NCBI GenBank assembly: GCA_903813345.2
Contig: CAIIXF020000006.1
Span: forward strand, 38,221,348 to 38,285,347
Direction of reading: 5' to 3'
Source of the DNA: Owenia fusiformis
Taxonomy: Eukaryota; Annelida; Polychaeta; Sabellida; Oweniidae
DNA: 64,000 nt
The notes beneath the pieces are model-generated. The model was given only the letters and a program-made list of their open reading frames with translations, was not told the DNA's origin and did not search any database. Positions 48,171 through 61,194 of the stretch are shown here, one piece after another. The first letter of the stretch is position 1. Each line of letters opens with the position of its first letter. The position numbers and the translations under genes were made by a program.

Positions 48171-49382
48171 TGTCAAGTATGGTTAGCGTTTCAGTCAAAC
48201 GCGAGTTTTATCATTCAATATACTCTACAGGTAGTATTCATAAGTATATAAATCAATTGGCATCATTCCATTTCCTTAGTATTTCATTCACTATTTCACT
48301 CACTTCCACTCATATAAATACCTTTGCATTTGTGAACCACGATTATCTGTTGTGCGTTTTCCTGTGAAGTCAAGTGTCAACATGTACGTGTAGTCGATGT
48401 CATCTACCTTGTCATAACACGTGGCGTGACTTTGTACAATATGTGGTCAACACTTGTGAAACATACTGAGGTATTTATTTAGTATATATTCATTACAATA
48501 TTTCCTTTGTGTTTATTTATTGTAATTGCTAAATTGTCCAAGGATAAGTTATATTGTACAAGGATAAGTTATATTGTACAAGGATAAGTTATATTGTTCA
48601 AGATAATTATAATTTTCTTGTATTCGGTGTTCACTTATATGGCATATTATTCTTAGCATCCATTGGTATCTGTACCAGTTTAGGGAACTAGTTGAAAATA
48701 TTATATTTCATATATTCTAGAAACGTGTGTCTTAGATAGGTTTATTATCCATTTTTTATAGTTTTGGTGTAGTATGTAGCTGTCAACGAGAAATGTATCT
48801 GCGTATGTGCACAGACTGTCTCCTTGTATCGTCTCGTGCGTCTATAAACTGTGTCTGAGTTGTATCAATGTAATATTGGACTAGTGTAAGATGTCTACCA
48901 ACACGTCCAGCCTGTATCCTCACGTGGTGAACGTGATATTAGACTCTCGTTAATTCACGTGCAATGAATTATCTACTATAACGTCTGTCTACGTACAGCA
49001 TAAAACCAAGTGACTATTATCACATTCATAGACTCTTATCCAGTAACGTCGAAGTGAATATTAACCGACTCGAGTAAGAAGTCTACCAACACGTCCAGCC
49101 AGTATCTTCACGTGGTGAACGTGATATTAGACTCTCGATAGTTCACGTGTATAGTATCATCTACCATAACGTCCGTCTACGTACAGCATAAGCCCAGTAA
49201 CCTTCCACGTATCCAGTGTGCACGTTTTGCAGCATCAGCCGTCCAGTTTTGTGTAGTATTAGTATACTTTGTCTATTTTTGTAATTAATGATTTGTGATT
49301 ATAAATACAATATAGTAATCTGTTTAATGAAATCAGACACTTAAGTTCATTTATTAGTTTTATTGAACCTGACAACTTGACA
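48171..49382 (+). repeat. 5' long terminal repeat
   Basis: Starts TGTCAAGT, ends ACTTGACA. Contains a triple AAGGATAAGTTATATTGT run near 48540-48600 and a ~180 bp internal duplication (from AACACGTCCAGCC near 48900 and again near 49085). Confidence 0.9.
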
Positions 49383-52301
49383 ATGGGGGCTCGTCCGTAT
49401 CTTTTATCACATACAACTAATTAATTAGCTTATTGTATCACCATTTATTAGCTTTTTGTATTCAGTAGCTTATTGTATTACCTTCGATTAATTTATTGTA
49501 TCACAGTCATTTAATTTAAATCCGAGAACCTTGTATACAGCTGTATTTTTACCTTCCAGTTAAGAAGTTTCACTATACACCGCATCTTGCTGAGGGTATA
49601 CAGAATCGTGCGCTGTTGAGGCTTGGACGTTTCGAACAAACGTATGCGTCTGGTTGCTGCGCTGATGTACAGTCCTTGGTCGATTTGAGTTGTCTCCACA
49701 CTGTTAGTAGGTCTTATTAGTTAAGGGTTTTAGTCTCTACACCTACAGTGAATGAGACTTTGTTACATATCCGTCATTTAATTCCTACTCCAAAGTACAA
49801 TTCCTTTTGACCATCAAATCATCAGTTTGTTAATAGTATGTGTCATTTTTATCCAAACTCGGTATGTTCGTATATGTTAGTAAGTGTACAACAGATCATT
49901 ACATTGGGTTTCAGAATCATGTGTAAGTAAATTGTGTTAGTAACCACGTGTAAAGTAGTAAACTCGTGATTCTAACCACGTGTAAAGTAGTAAATTCGTG
50001 ATTCTAACCACGTGTAAAGTAGTAAATCGTGTTTGTAAACACGTACAGTAAATCGTGATTAAATCGCGTACAGTAGTAGTAAAGCAGTAAATCGTGTATA
50101 TTAGCACGTACAGTAAATCGTGATTTAGATCGCGTAAAGTAGTAGTGTAGTAAATCGTGTTCATAAACACTTGCAGTAAATCGTGTTCATATACGCGTGC
50201 AGTAAATCGTGTTCATAAACACTTGCAGTAAATTGTGATTAATTTCGCGAATAGTAAAGTAAATCGTGTATTAGTAATATCACGTAAAGGTAGTAGCCAG
50301 TTATCTTAACAACTCGTAGATACTTCATAGCTACAAATTCATGTGCTTTAACATCTTGCGCATTAAATATACATAAATTTCAAAATGGAACAATCATATG
50401 ACATAATGAAATTCATTGACGCTGGAAAAGCATAGGATTTGTTGGCGATAATCTAATTCAATACGTCGAAAAAGAGCGTGAACGTTTTGAAAAAGAACGC
50501 GAACGTGAATACGAACGAAATGAACGCGATATACAAAGAGAACAAGAGCGTATTGAGATTGAACAAAAACTCAGAATCGCAGAACTCAAACGAATTTCAA
50601 GAATTGAAAGAGAAAAGCTAAATCAACTTAAAATCAATCTTGGAATTGCAAAAACCAAAGCAGAACTTGGTAATGTAACAAGCAGTTCAAATAGCAGTAC
50701 AAAAGCTCCAACATTACCGCAGTTCAGAGAAATCAAAGATAATTTTGATCCTCACAGTAGACGTTTTGAGAAATATAGCATTTCTCGAGGATGGGAATCA
50801 AAATATTCAAATAACAATTGTGACGAAAAAGACAACGTTATTGATCCATGCTCCATTTTGCCATCTGATCAATTGACACAGTCAAATACCGAACGTGACA
50901 TCAACAAGCAATTTCAAAATGAATGCGAACATAACAGCTGTATTGATCTTTGCTCCATTACTCCATCCGATCAATCGATGCAACAAAAAACCAAACGTGA
51001 CGCGAACAATCAATTCCAACGTGAAAGCGAAAAAGTCAATGTAATTGATCAAAGCTCCATAACTCCATCAGATCAATTAGTTCTATCAAAAACCGAACGT
51101 GACGTGAATAATCAATATAACGCAAAACACAACGCGATTATAAAACACAACACATCTGCTTATGCTCAATCAAGTGAGGTAAAGCCAAAGACAGAATTTG
51201 AGAAGGATTGTCAACAACATGCCAACTGTTCGAAGGAAATTTATCCAAATATATCTACTCAGTCAAGTATTGTTACGGAAACTAACAAACATTCACATCA
51301 AAATTACGGGCACGACAAGAGTATTAAACTCAATTCGTTTGTAGAAGTTACTTGTAATATATTGCAAATAGAACCATTGTTAGTAAAACCGTTTACAGGC
51401 GTTACCAAGTCTGTAGATTTACTAGAACAAAATTTTGACAAGTCACTGAGAAAGATACGTGATCTTCCTAAAATACTAGACGTGAAGAGATCAAGTAAGA
51501 ACAACGAATATTACCAAAAGGCAAACAAAATTATGGAAAGATATTTCAAGTCATCATATCTTAACAGCACCTCGCCACTCTCGGGGGTATCTGTATGGTG
51601 TAGAATTCTTGGTACTGACTGTGTGGGAACTGACCATCTCGGATCGCTCGATCGATCGGTGTGACTGTGCATCATCCCAGTGACCACGTGACCTACAAGT
51701 GTGTGAGACGTACCAGCCTCATTCTGCGTATTTGATTTTGTAGATCCTGTATGCATCTTAGTCGTGTAGTATCTCACGTGTATACAATTGATAAGATTTG
51801 TGAAAACTTACTTTAATACTTTGTTAAGTAAGACAGACAAGTGTCAAGATTTTTGAAATGAGTAGTCATTGTAATGTCTTGGAGTACCAGTAGAGTATTA
51901 CTTTAAGATTAGTAGTAACTTGTAGTAGTAACTCGTAGCAGTAACTCGTACTTGTAAAATGTAGTACTAGTAAAAAGTAGTTTGTAAAATGTTGCATTAA
52001 GATGTTGCATGAACACGTAATGTATGTAAAAAGTTGACATTTCAACTTTAGATTATTTGGTCATATTTAATGTTATTTTATGTCTACTCAGTGTCACATT
52101 TATTAATCAACAGGTTAGTTTCCATGTGCATTAGTTTGAAAAACGTTAGGTGTATACTAAGCATTGTATACTCATTGTTACATTACTTCATTATGTGTTG
52201 TAAACTTTCATATTTTACTTAAACACGTATTCCTTCACGCTAGTGAGATTTCATATTTTTAAAAATTGGATTTTTAAGTGAAATCTTATCGTTGGGAGTA
52301 T

Positions 52302-53514
52302 TGTCAAGTATGGTTAGCGTTTCAGTCAAACGCGAGTTTTATCATTCAATATACTCTACAGGTAGTATTCATAAGTATATAAATCAATTGGCATCATTCC
52401 ATTTCCTTAGTATTTCATTCACTATTTCACTCACTTCCACTCATATAAATACCTTTGCATTTGTGAACCACGTTTATCTGTTGTGCGTTTTCCTGTGAAG
52501 TCAAGTGTCAACATGTACGTGTAGTCGATGTCATCTACCTTGTCATAACACGTGGCGTGACTTTGTACAATATGTGGTCAACACTTGTGAAACATACTGA
52601 GGTATTTATTTAGTATATATTCATTACAATATTTCCTTTGTGTTTATTTATTGTAATTGCTAAATTGTCCAAGGATAAGTTATATTGTACAAGGATAAGT
52701 TATATTGTACAAGGATAAGTTATATTGTTCAAGATAATTATAATTTTCTTGTATTCGGTGTTCACTTATATGGCATATTATTCTTAGCATCCATTGGTTA
52801 TCTGTACCAGTTTAGGGAACTAGTTGAAAATATTATATTTCATATATTCTAGAAACGTGTGTCTTAGATAGGTTTATTATCAATTTTTTATAGTTTTGGT
52901 GTAGTATGTAGCTGTCAACGAGAAATGTATCTGCGTATGTGCACAGACTGTCTCCTTGTATCGTCTCGTGCGTCTATAAACTGTGTCTGAGTTGTATCAA
53001 TGTAATATTGGACTAGTGTAAGATGTCTACCAACACGTCCAGCCTGTATCCTCACGTGGTGAACGTGATATTAGACTCTCGTTAATTCACGTGCAATGAA
53101 TTATCTACTATAACGTCTGTCTACGTACAGCATAAAGCCAAGTGACTAGTATCACATTCATAGACTCTTATCCAGTAACGTCGAAGTGAATATAAACCGA
53201 CTCGAGTAAGAAGTCTACCAACACGTCCAGCCAGTATCTTCACGTGGTGAACGTGATATTAGACTCTCGATAGTTCACGTGTATAGTATCATCTACCATA
53301 ACGTCCGTCTACGTACAGCATAAGCCCAGTAACCTTCCACGTATCCAGTGTGCACGTTTTGCAGCATCAGCCGTCCAGTTTTGTGTAGTATTAGTATACT
53401 TTGTCTATTTTTGTAATTAATGATTTGTGATTATAAATACAATATAGTAATCTGTTTAATGAAATCAGACACTTAAGTTCATTTATTAGTTTTATTGAAC
53501 CTGACAACTTGACA
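52302..53514 (+). repeat. 3' long terminal repeat
   Basis: Same termini and internal duplications as the 5' copy, with about five or six differences over 1.2 kb. Identity this high implies a geologically recent insertion. Confidence 0.9.
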
Positions 53515-53519
53515 AATGT

Positions 53520-55980
53520 GTTATTTGTAATTTATTTTAACTCGAATATTTAGTTTAATTTATTTAAAGCAATGAATAACAAAGGAGAACATTTAATACC
53601 CTAAGGGCGCAACGTCTTATTTTGTAAAGGCTTCACTTGGGGTTGCGGTGATAAAATGATGTCTATCTCAATATAGTTCAAATTGAATGAAATTAATTGT
53701 ATGTAGGGAGGGGTATATTTAAAAGAACATGCTGAAACATTAGAACGTTTTGAGTGTTTATCCCTCAATTAGAGGTATTTGAACACAAAAAAATTAAACG
53801 TAATTTTGTTAATTTTCCACATGACTTCACTTCATATTTCTTTCAATTTATACTTCTTAATTACAGACTGAATTTTAATCGAAATTATATAGTTTTTTCA
53901 TAAAAATATAGAATGTGGTATGCCTTTGAGGAAAAAAATTCACATTTCAAACGATTAAATGTTTAATTGATCAAAATAGATATCTTGTTGGTACGATATT
54001 TTGCCTGTCCACACTTTTTGGCATTTAGCATTGTTATATTATGGCGTCATCACACAGAATCTGTGTTTTTTTCAAAATGGAGAATTTAAATATTGTGAAA
54101 ATTTGAGAAAGATTCGTCAAGAAATGACAAAATTAAAATTATTTTTCTTCAAAATGTTACAGTCCACATCCGGCTTTAGCAGAGAAAGTCACATCATACG
54201 GCTTGCGTGATTCTCATTTAAAAAGTCCCAAAATCAATTATTTGGAATTCCGATAGGCAAAATATTTCATTGGCATGTTCAACTGATGACGAAAAATTGT
54301 ATAAAAATATGATTTTGCTGTGGAGATATCGCGGTTCTAAAAGTAAGTAAGCATGTAAAAAAGCAGTAAAATACCATGATGTACAGTATCTGACGTCGTA
54401 TCACTGTGTTTGTAAATATTTCAACTTAAAACATCTAAATCAAAACAACCCAAACGTAATGATCAATTATTATCATTAAATCCATTGCGGCTACACGTTT
54501 CTTAAAACGTCAAAATCCAGCCAAGAATACAAATAAATTCGAAATAAATCAAATCTTAAAATGTGACATTATCCGTCAATTTAAACATAGTTGCATAAAG
54601 ACTGTGCAACTCTGGCAATATCCAAAAGCAAGGATAATATACCTCGCTGTCTAATACAAAATTTACACTATTATGTATTATTCTAAATCACAGTCTGCAA
54701 ACTTGTGCTGTGAAAATTACAAAGCTCTTTTGCAAAAAGCGAAACTATGAAGTTAATGGAACTTAATTCCTTAATATAATACACTATCGTCGAAATGCGA
54801 CATTGTTGCTCATAATTTATACAAACATGCCGTGATTATCACAAAAATACACGACCGGACGCTAAAATCCGATAAAATATATTATAATGAACTAGATATT
54901 ATATCTTGAAAATCCGCATGCTTTGTAAACCATCTTTAACTAATTTCTTATTGCAACAAAAGTGCAAGTATAATTCTTCAAATGTAAATCGAAATACTAA
55001 CAGCTATTAAAGTATAAAATACAAATATCTAAACATTGCAAGTGTTATTAGTAAAACATTTATTTTCTTAAAGCACCAAAACTTAGTGCAATTCTAGAAA
55101 CAGTTTTTACATAAGCATCAAGTAATTTCAGATATAATAGATATCTTAAAACCCAAAACTGGGTGTCTTTGTCGAAACGCTAGGACAAAACACACATAAA
55201 TACATGTATGTTTACTCTCAACTCAACTCATTAAAAGCCATACTTTTGAGATTCAAACAAAATTGCAAACTATATTCTTAAGCTCTGATTTGTCAATAAT
55301 CCCAATCATTATCATCCTATTCAATGCAAACAGGAAACAGGTTATCTCACCATGAGAACTTTACATATAGGTATATACAAATTCGAAACTCATCTGGCAT
55401 ACAAGCCTTACCAGAGTGTTCGTTAACATAGATATGAAAACTTTAGTTGATTGACATGACACCGTTAAAACCCAGATCAAAATCTTTGGACTTTCGAAAG
55501 CGGAAAGAGGTATGTTTAGGTTTATGTTTACGTTTCGGTTGATCCTCGCAGAATAACGATCCCATCGTGTATCTACTCACATAACCTACTCATTTTAAAT
55601 ATCCTCATGTTAAATCAATGGAGCACATCCCATGTCAAATCAATACTTGTACACCCTTAATGAACTTAGTGACCTCAACCCCAGCCCATGTGAGTCCAAA
55701 GGCGTAATTAATCTCCAAAGTGTTATGTGACATTATATTCTTCATGTCACACCTTAAAATGATTCATTCTGACCATAGGCATATTGGCCATCATTGCACT
55801 ACTTCTTGCATACATCATCGGGTTTAATGATATTGCATGTTATAATAAAGAAGACAAGTGATCTGCTTACTGTATTGAAAAACAGAGGTTACAGCTGATG
55901 TCTTTGAAAACGACATACAGGATGGTTCATACTATTTGCCAGGGGGGGGGGATCTCCCAAAGTTCAGCCTTCGTATTCGA
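53520..55980. other. Presumed intron sequence, no exon seen
   Basis: AT-rich. Apart from the 27 bp word at 54377-54403 no repeat or exon is recognised. A run of ten G lies near 55943. Confidence 0.35.
54377..54403 (-). repeat. 27 bp word, inverted copy of 47770-47796
   Basis: Exact reverse complement of 47770-47796. Confidence 0.7.
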
Positions 55981-56135
55981 TCACATAGTACTCATGTCCT
56001 AGATCCATATAAGGCTTACATGACCATACAGGAATCCAACTGACCGTTGTCCGCCATTTTGAATATAATGTGATAGATCTATATAAGGTTTGTATGACCA
56101 TATAGGATGGCTAATGGAATCCCCGAATACGAAAG
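55975..56135. repeat. Tandem duplication next to the LINE tail
   Basis: CTAGATCCATATAAGGCTTA-CATGACCATA and TAGATCTATATAAGGTTTGT-ATGACCATA are two ~80 bp copies, the second bordering the LINE's 3' end. Confidence 0.6.
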
Positions 56136-56149
56136 AATTTATTATTAAT

Positions 56150-58790
56150 TATTAATAAGTTTATTGGTCTCTTGAACGTGTAATGTACATCGAGAGGTTA
56201 GTCCAATAAAGCAAATAACAAATAAAACATTCATGTACATGCATGGCAAAACAATACTTACAATCTAATTTTAACAATCACTAAGTAGTATACTTAATAG
56301 CATAACATGATTTAACGTCAATTATGTTTAACAACTCTTTGGTAATATTATGAACTCTTGTAAAATAATCACCAATTATTTCATTAATTGCATCATCGTG
56401 CGCTAACAAGGAGTATAAAAATAGACTACTTGTATTATGATGAGAAAAACTATTGTTTATACTTTTTATTTTACTGATATATAAAGATCGAGCTAGTTTT
56501 AGTTCTGATTGAGAACAACAAAAAAGAACGTGTTCTTCATCACCTATTGTATTTTTTGAATTACAGAAGAGACAAAATTTTCTTCTTTGAAGTATCGACC
56601 TCGTTGGGAAGTTATGCATCGATAACCGTACCTTAGAAATATATTGTCTATAGGTGGAGTTCTGTAAATTAAGATAACTTTCTCTTTTATATGTATGTTT
56701 TACTAGTTTATAGCTCCTGAATTTACCTGGAGCATCATTTGGTCTATTGATGTCTTGCATAAACATGCTTTTGTATTCTTTTTCTAAATTTGTCATTGTA
56801 GATTTAAATTAAATTATCAATTTTGACTTTATCACATGTATCGATTTTTTGTATATCAATATTTTTATTGGATATTGACAAAATCCGAGTGATAAATGAA
56901 AAGAAGTTCCAATGCCCTGATTCATGTGAGTCTTCCTCATGTTTACTAAAAATGAATGAATATGAATCAGTTGGTGACTTTTTCAAGTGAAACCAAAATT
57001 TTAAAGTACTAACTAATATATTAAAGAGCAGCCGGTATCTGCCCAGTTCAGCCTTGGCTGATACGTTACTGCAGTTATTATTGACGCGTAATACCTGTTT
57101 GCAATATCTATTGTGTAACTTCTCAAACGGAAATAAGAAGCATAGAGTGCAATCGGTTTGACTAAAGTGTCAAATAATTTTATCTGCGATTTCACATTAC
57201 TATTATAAAATACATTTTTGACTGCATATTGGGCCTTTAATGCTTTTGCGTACAAAACATTATATGCAGATTTAAAATTACCGTTTTGATGAAATGTTAC
57301 TTTGCAGAGGGGTATATAATAATTATAATTCTTTATCACATTTCCTATAAGTTGTGAAGTTATTTAAACCCAAATAACAATAGTTTGCACACTGTGTAAC
57401 TATGCTATTACCAAATTTAAAGATAATTTTCTTTTTAGTTTCATTAAATATCACCACTTTGGTTTTGTTAATGTTAACATTTAATTTCCATGTATTACAA
57501 TATTTTTCAAATTTGTTCACCATCAGCTGTAATCCTTTAGCTGTCTTACTAAACAATACTATATCATCGGCATACATCAATGTGTTGATTTTGTTTCCGT
57601 CTAGTATATAAGGATCAAAATTTACATCGTTAAACATAGATGGAACATCATTAAGATATATATTAAATAACATCGGACTCAAGTTACAGCCTTCAGTATT
57701 CACATACATGTGGTCGATAACACGTACTAATAAAGCGACTACTTAAGCCTATTTTATGAAGTTTATAGAATAATCCTTGCCGCCATACTGTGTCAAATGC
57801 ACGTTTAAGGTCAACAAAACATGCAAACAACGGCTTCTTTATTGCTCTCATGGACTTAATAATACAATTAAGAACAAACATGTGATCAGTTGTTCGCCGC
57901 TCTTTACAAAATCCTATTTGACTTTTGCATAAAATCTTATTCTCTGATAGCCATTGTGCTAATCTTGAATTTAAAATTGAAGTAAATACTTTACCCAATA
58001 AGCTTGTTAAAGTAATCCCTCTATAGTTTTGAGGATCGCTCTCATCACCCTTCTTGTAAAGAGGAACTATATCGCCAGATGACCATATAATAGGATAATA
58101 TGTTGATTTTAGAATGAGATTGAAAAGCTTAGACATGGGTTTAATCAGAGTACTGCCACTATATTTGAGCATTTCATTTGAGATTGTATCATTTGCCCCT
58201 GATTTTTTGCTTTTCAAGTCTCTCAAAGTTTTGAATATTTCATCTCCACATATTTCTCTATCTAGTTGTTCTATAAGGATGTTTTTCGTTTTTAATGTAT
58301 TAAGTTCTGACTCGATTTCATTTTCAAATTCTCGACATGTGGATGTAGGTTTTTTATTCAGATCAGAAAAATATTTAAGCCATGAGTCGGCATCAATGTT
58401 ACTAGTTTTATTATTGTTATGTTCATCAGATCGCAATTGTTGAACCAATTCCCAGAATCGTTTTGGATCTGATTTTTCTAGAGAGTCGGTTGCTTCAATA
58501 CATTCTGTTTATATGTTTTCATTGATTTCCTTAAAAACGATTTGTAGTTTTTTTTGTTCCAAATATTTGTTTCTGAGAAAAGGATCATTTGGGAATTTAT
58601 GTAAAAGTTTGCCTAAATATAGTACCTGGCGTTTAATCTTCTCACAATCTTTATTAAACCATTTTTTGTTTTTATTTCTATAATTCTTTGAAGGTGAAAT
58701 TTTAAAGACGAATTAGCAGCGTCTTTAATAATTGATGACAATGCATCACAGCATTCGTCAATACCCTTTGTATATGATACAAATGATAGT
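56150..58790 (-). mobile_element. 5'-truncated LINE of Jockey/I-like type
   Basis: On the minus strand the parts appear in order. A post-endonuclease linker (KKWFNKDCEKIKRQ, then KRFWELVQ) lies near 58680-58430. Reverse transcriptase follows from 58448: GDIVPLYKKGDESDPQNYRG, GFCKERRTTDHMF, VDLKRAFDTVWRQGLFYKL, then GCNLSPMLFNIYLND and the catalytic YADDIVLF at 57709-57323. The C-terminus (56796-56281) has LSMHNFPTRS and CLFCNSKNTIGDEEHVLFCC, the usual Cys-His tail. The 3' end reads into TTATTAATAATTAATAATAAA near 56150. Frame breaks occur near 57700, 57330 and 56990, and the endonuclease is absent, so the copy is dead. It is more intact than the LINE at 11890-14220 and belongs to a different clade. 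Confidence 0.85.
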
Positions 58791-58897
58791 ATTATGGGAG
58801 CAACTCACTTCTGCTATTTGCAGAAAGAGATAACCATATATAGACCTATTTTTCGACACACAATGTAATGTGCTTATAATTATCTCATAATCTTTAG

Positions 58898-61123
58898 TGA
58901 TTGATGTCAATGGCTTGGAATGTTTTGACGATTTGGGTTGCGATGGACGTCCATTCTGTAAAGCCGACTGCAGATGTTAGGAATGTAGATCGAACAACGA
59001 CTGTAACGAACCAAGTAAGCCAAACTGCAGAAACAATGAAGCAGGGATTATGATATGCGGGGATCCTCACATATCTCAGACCATTAAAGCCGACCATCGA
59101 CGACTTTGCTACGACTTTGTGGGAAAACCTGGTTCAAGATATCTGTTCTTCAGAGATTACGAGATAGGTAGATATCTTCGTTAAATTTTGAATGTCCTCT
59201 CCCTTAGATATACGATCTGTTAGCTTTTCGCTAGTTGAGACTCAACTTTGAGGATTAACAGCAAGTATTTTAGGTAGCTTTACCCCGGGTGCCCACGCTT
59301 CATTGGAAGTAGTTTTATATGAGTTTCTTTTTTAGATATCAAAACAACGTTTATCGAGAATGAAGACGCCAACCATGAGTCTTTCGTCGAATACATAGGG
59401 CAAATTAATGTAACAAGAAAGGGCATCGACATATCAATTTCACCAGATAAGATAATCTTGAGAACATCAGGATGTGAAACAATTTACCCATGGAAAGAAG
59501 ATACCGTTAAGCTCGAAGGCGAACTAGTGTTGATCGGCAAGAAACAAATTCATGTTTACTTAAAAAATGACACGATTGAGCTTGTTGTCACTCGTAAAGG
59601 ACGCGCCAAGGGAACTAATTTCTTGAATTTTGGTGTCACAGATACCATTGGCCTGTCTATTAACGCCGGTGGAGTTATGGGTAAGTTGACTCCAATATTT
59701 GCAAGGTAATATTTTAATAAGGGTTTAAAGCAATAAAATGGTAGCGATGAGTTGAGTGAGAGTTTCGGAAAGTAGTCACACTTTTCCATAGCTTGATCAA
59801 GGTATTCCTTGCCATACCATTTGTCAGTTTATAGTGCCGATTTTATTTCACGAAAATGACTTTGTTTAAACGATGTAGGCCTAGCTTTGTTGAAAATTCC
59901 TGGACTCCCCACTTGCTCAAATTTTCAGAAGACCATGCAATGTAGATTATCGTTTTTACTGTTTTTACACATTGTCATGATCCCTTTGTTGACTCACAAT
60001 TAAAATATCATGTTTCTTTGTGCGATTTTGCATTAAATATTGTGACAAAGGGTTGTTCAAAGGGTTATTATTGTGAGAATTAGATTGCTCCTTCATTTTT
60101 AGAATATGATTAGATCAATTCCATTTCATCAAATGATGCGTGGATATAAAGAAATGCCTGTCTAACTGATCAGTAGATACCCGGAATCAAGCAATGGATT
60201 TAGCTTGCCATTGCCTTATAGTTGTTCTTTAAAAACCTCGGATATTCATGTAGTATCTTTAACTTCTTTCATTCATTTGATCAGATATATCATGTTCCAA
60301 GGATGAACCATAAGCTTGTAAAATATTGTCTTTGATATTTACACTTTACAATTGATAGCTTAATTGGGTAAAAATAGGGCCTTATACAGAGCCTTGAGGA
60401 ACACCACATAGTGATGTTAGTGATTTTAGATCATTAGATTTCATATTGTTATAAACGTGTAAAAGTTTGTCTTTGATACTTTCACTTCATATATTTCAAG
60501 TGTTTATAGAGGATATCCTATATTTTATGAGTGATATGATTTTTATCCACGAATATATATAATATCAATATCCATGAGTGGATTAAAATCATATCACGAG
60601 TAAATCATAGGATGTTCTTTTTGTTCCATAGTTAAAATCATCATCAGATTCGTCGAAAATTAAGTGATTTAAATTCGAATTTTCCAAACGATCCGGCGAT
60701 GTTGACACTTAGCCTCGTTTTGAGTCTGAAGTAGCAAAAATTCATAATTCATAGCATACGGTGCCGTATGAAATGGCTTAAACACCGTATGCTATGGTTA
60801 TATGAAAATGTGTCAAAAAATCATCTGATTTTACCACTGATTACAAAAATACAGTTTTTAGTTTGACATGTTATCCTATGAATATCATGCTAACTATGGA
60901 GTAAATTTTTATATCTTTTGATATAACTTAAGACGCGTGATCAATTGTTACAGGTTGGATTGGTAACGAGGCTGTTTACAATGATGACGGCCCTCATTCT
61001 GGTTACATAACGTTGGGAGAAGTCACAATTCCTGTTTACGACAATAAAGACGGCTGCTTGAAAATAGATGAAGCGTATTTGGACAAGTTCAGCTCTATTC
61101 TTCATTTGTTCGAAATGGACTAA
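58898..61123 (+). CDS. C-terminal exons: Cys-rich segment and VWD / ITIH-C-type domain
   Basis: The exons are 58898-59167, 59336-59680 and 60954-61123 (TAA at 61121). Acceptors are ATCTTTAG, TTTTTTAG and TTGTTACAG; donors are GATAG/GTAGAT and ATGG/GTAAG. All joins are phase 1. The first exon has a Cys cluster (ECFDDLGCDGRPFCKADCRC, then SNNDC) followed by MICGDPHISQ, LCYDFVGKPGSRYLFFRDYE. GDPH and the GKPG turn are marks of the von Willebrand D-type domain that ends inter-alpha-trypsin inhibitor heavy chains. The next exons give its beta strands (GIDISISPDKIILRTSGC, LVLIGKKQIHVYLK, GWIGNEAVYND). A TAG at 58978-58980 interrupts the Cys cluster in frame. It could be a null allele, a sequencing error, or a sign that the exon truly starts later, at an AG at 58980 or 58985. 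The upstream exons are probably those at 34306-36144. Confidence 0.75.
59681..60953. other. Intron with hairpins
   Basis: Holds a ~104 bp hairpin at 60513-60616 (CCTATATTTTATGAGTGATA against its complement) and a smaller one at 60751-60799 (ATAGCATACGGTG against CACCGTATGCTAT). They may be parts of one MITE spanning about 60495-60840. Confidence 0.6.
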
Positions 61124-61194
61124 AAGATTTACAGATATTCAAAACTTTTTCGAGGACTTTCTTAAACTAACTTGAATATTCGCTCGATCATTTC

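Larger units (their letters stand above)
48171..53514 (+). mobile_element. LTR retrotransposon, probably Ty3/Gypsy-type, non-autonomous, young
   Basis: Two 1.21 kb LTRs (48171-49382 and 52302-53514) begin TGTCAAGT and end ACTTGACA and are about 99.5% alike. A perfect 5 bp target duplication, AATGT, flanks the whole (48166-48170, 53515-53519). One base after the 5' LTR, TGGGGGCTCGTCCG equals the first 14 bases of the tRNA-Pro primer site known from gammaretroviruses. The interior is only 2.9 kb. A leader with GTAGTAAATCGTG subrepeats (49930-50280) is followed by a Gag-like region (about 50385-51664) with a charged coiled coil and an APTLPQF motif typical of Gypsy Gag starts. No protease, reverse transcriptase or integrase is recognised. 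It is not whole; it would rely on proteins from a relative. Confidence 0.9.

Noticed and set aside
50400-51700. Treating the coding text at 50.4-51.7 kb as a host gene
   Set aside because: It lies between two near-identical LTRs with a primer site and target duplication and has Gag-like features.
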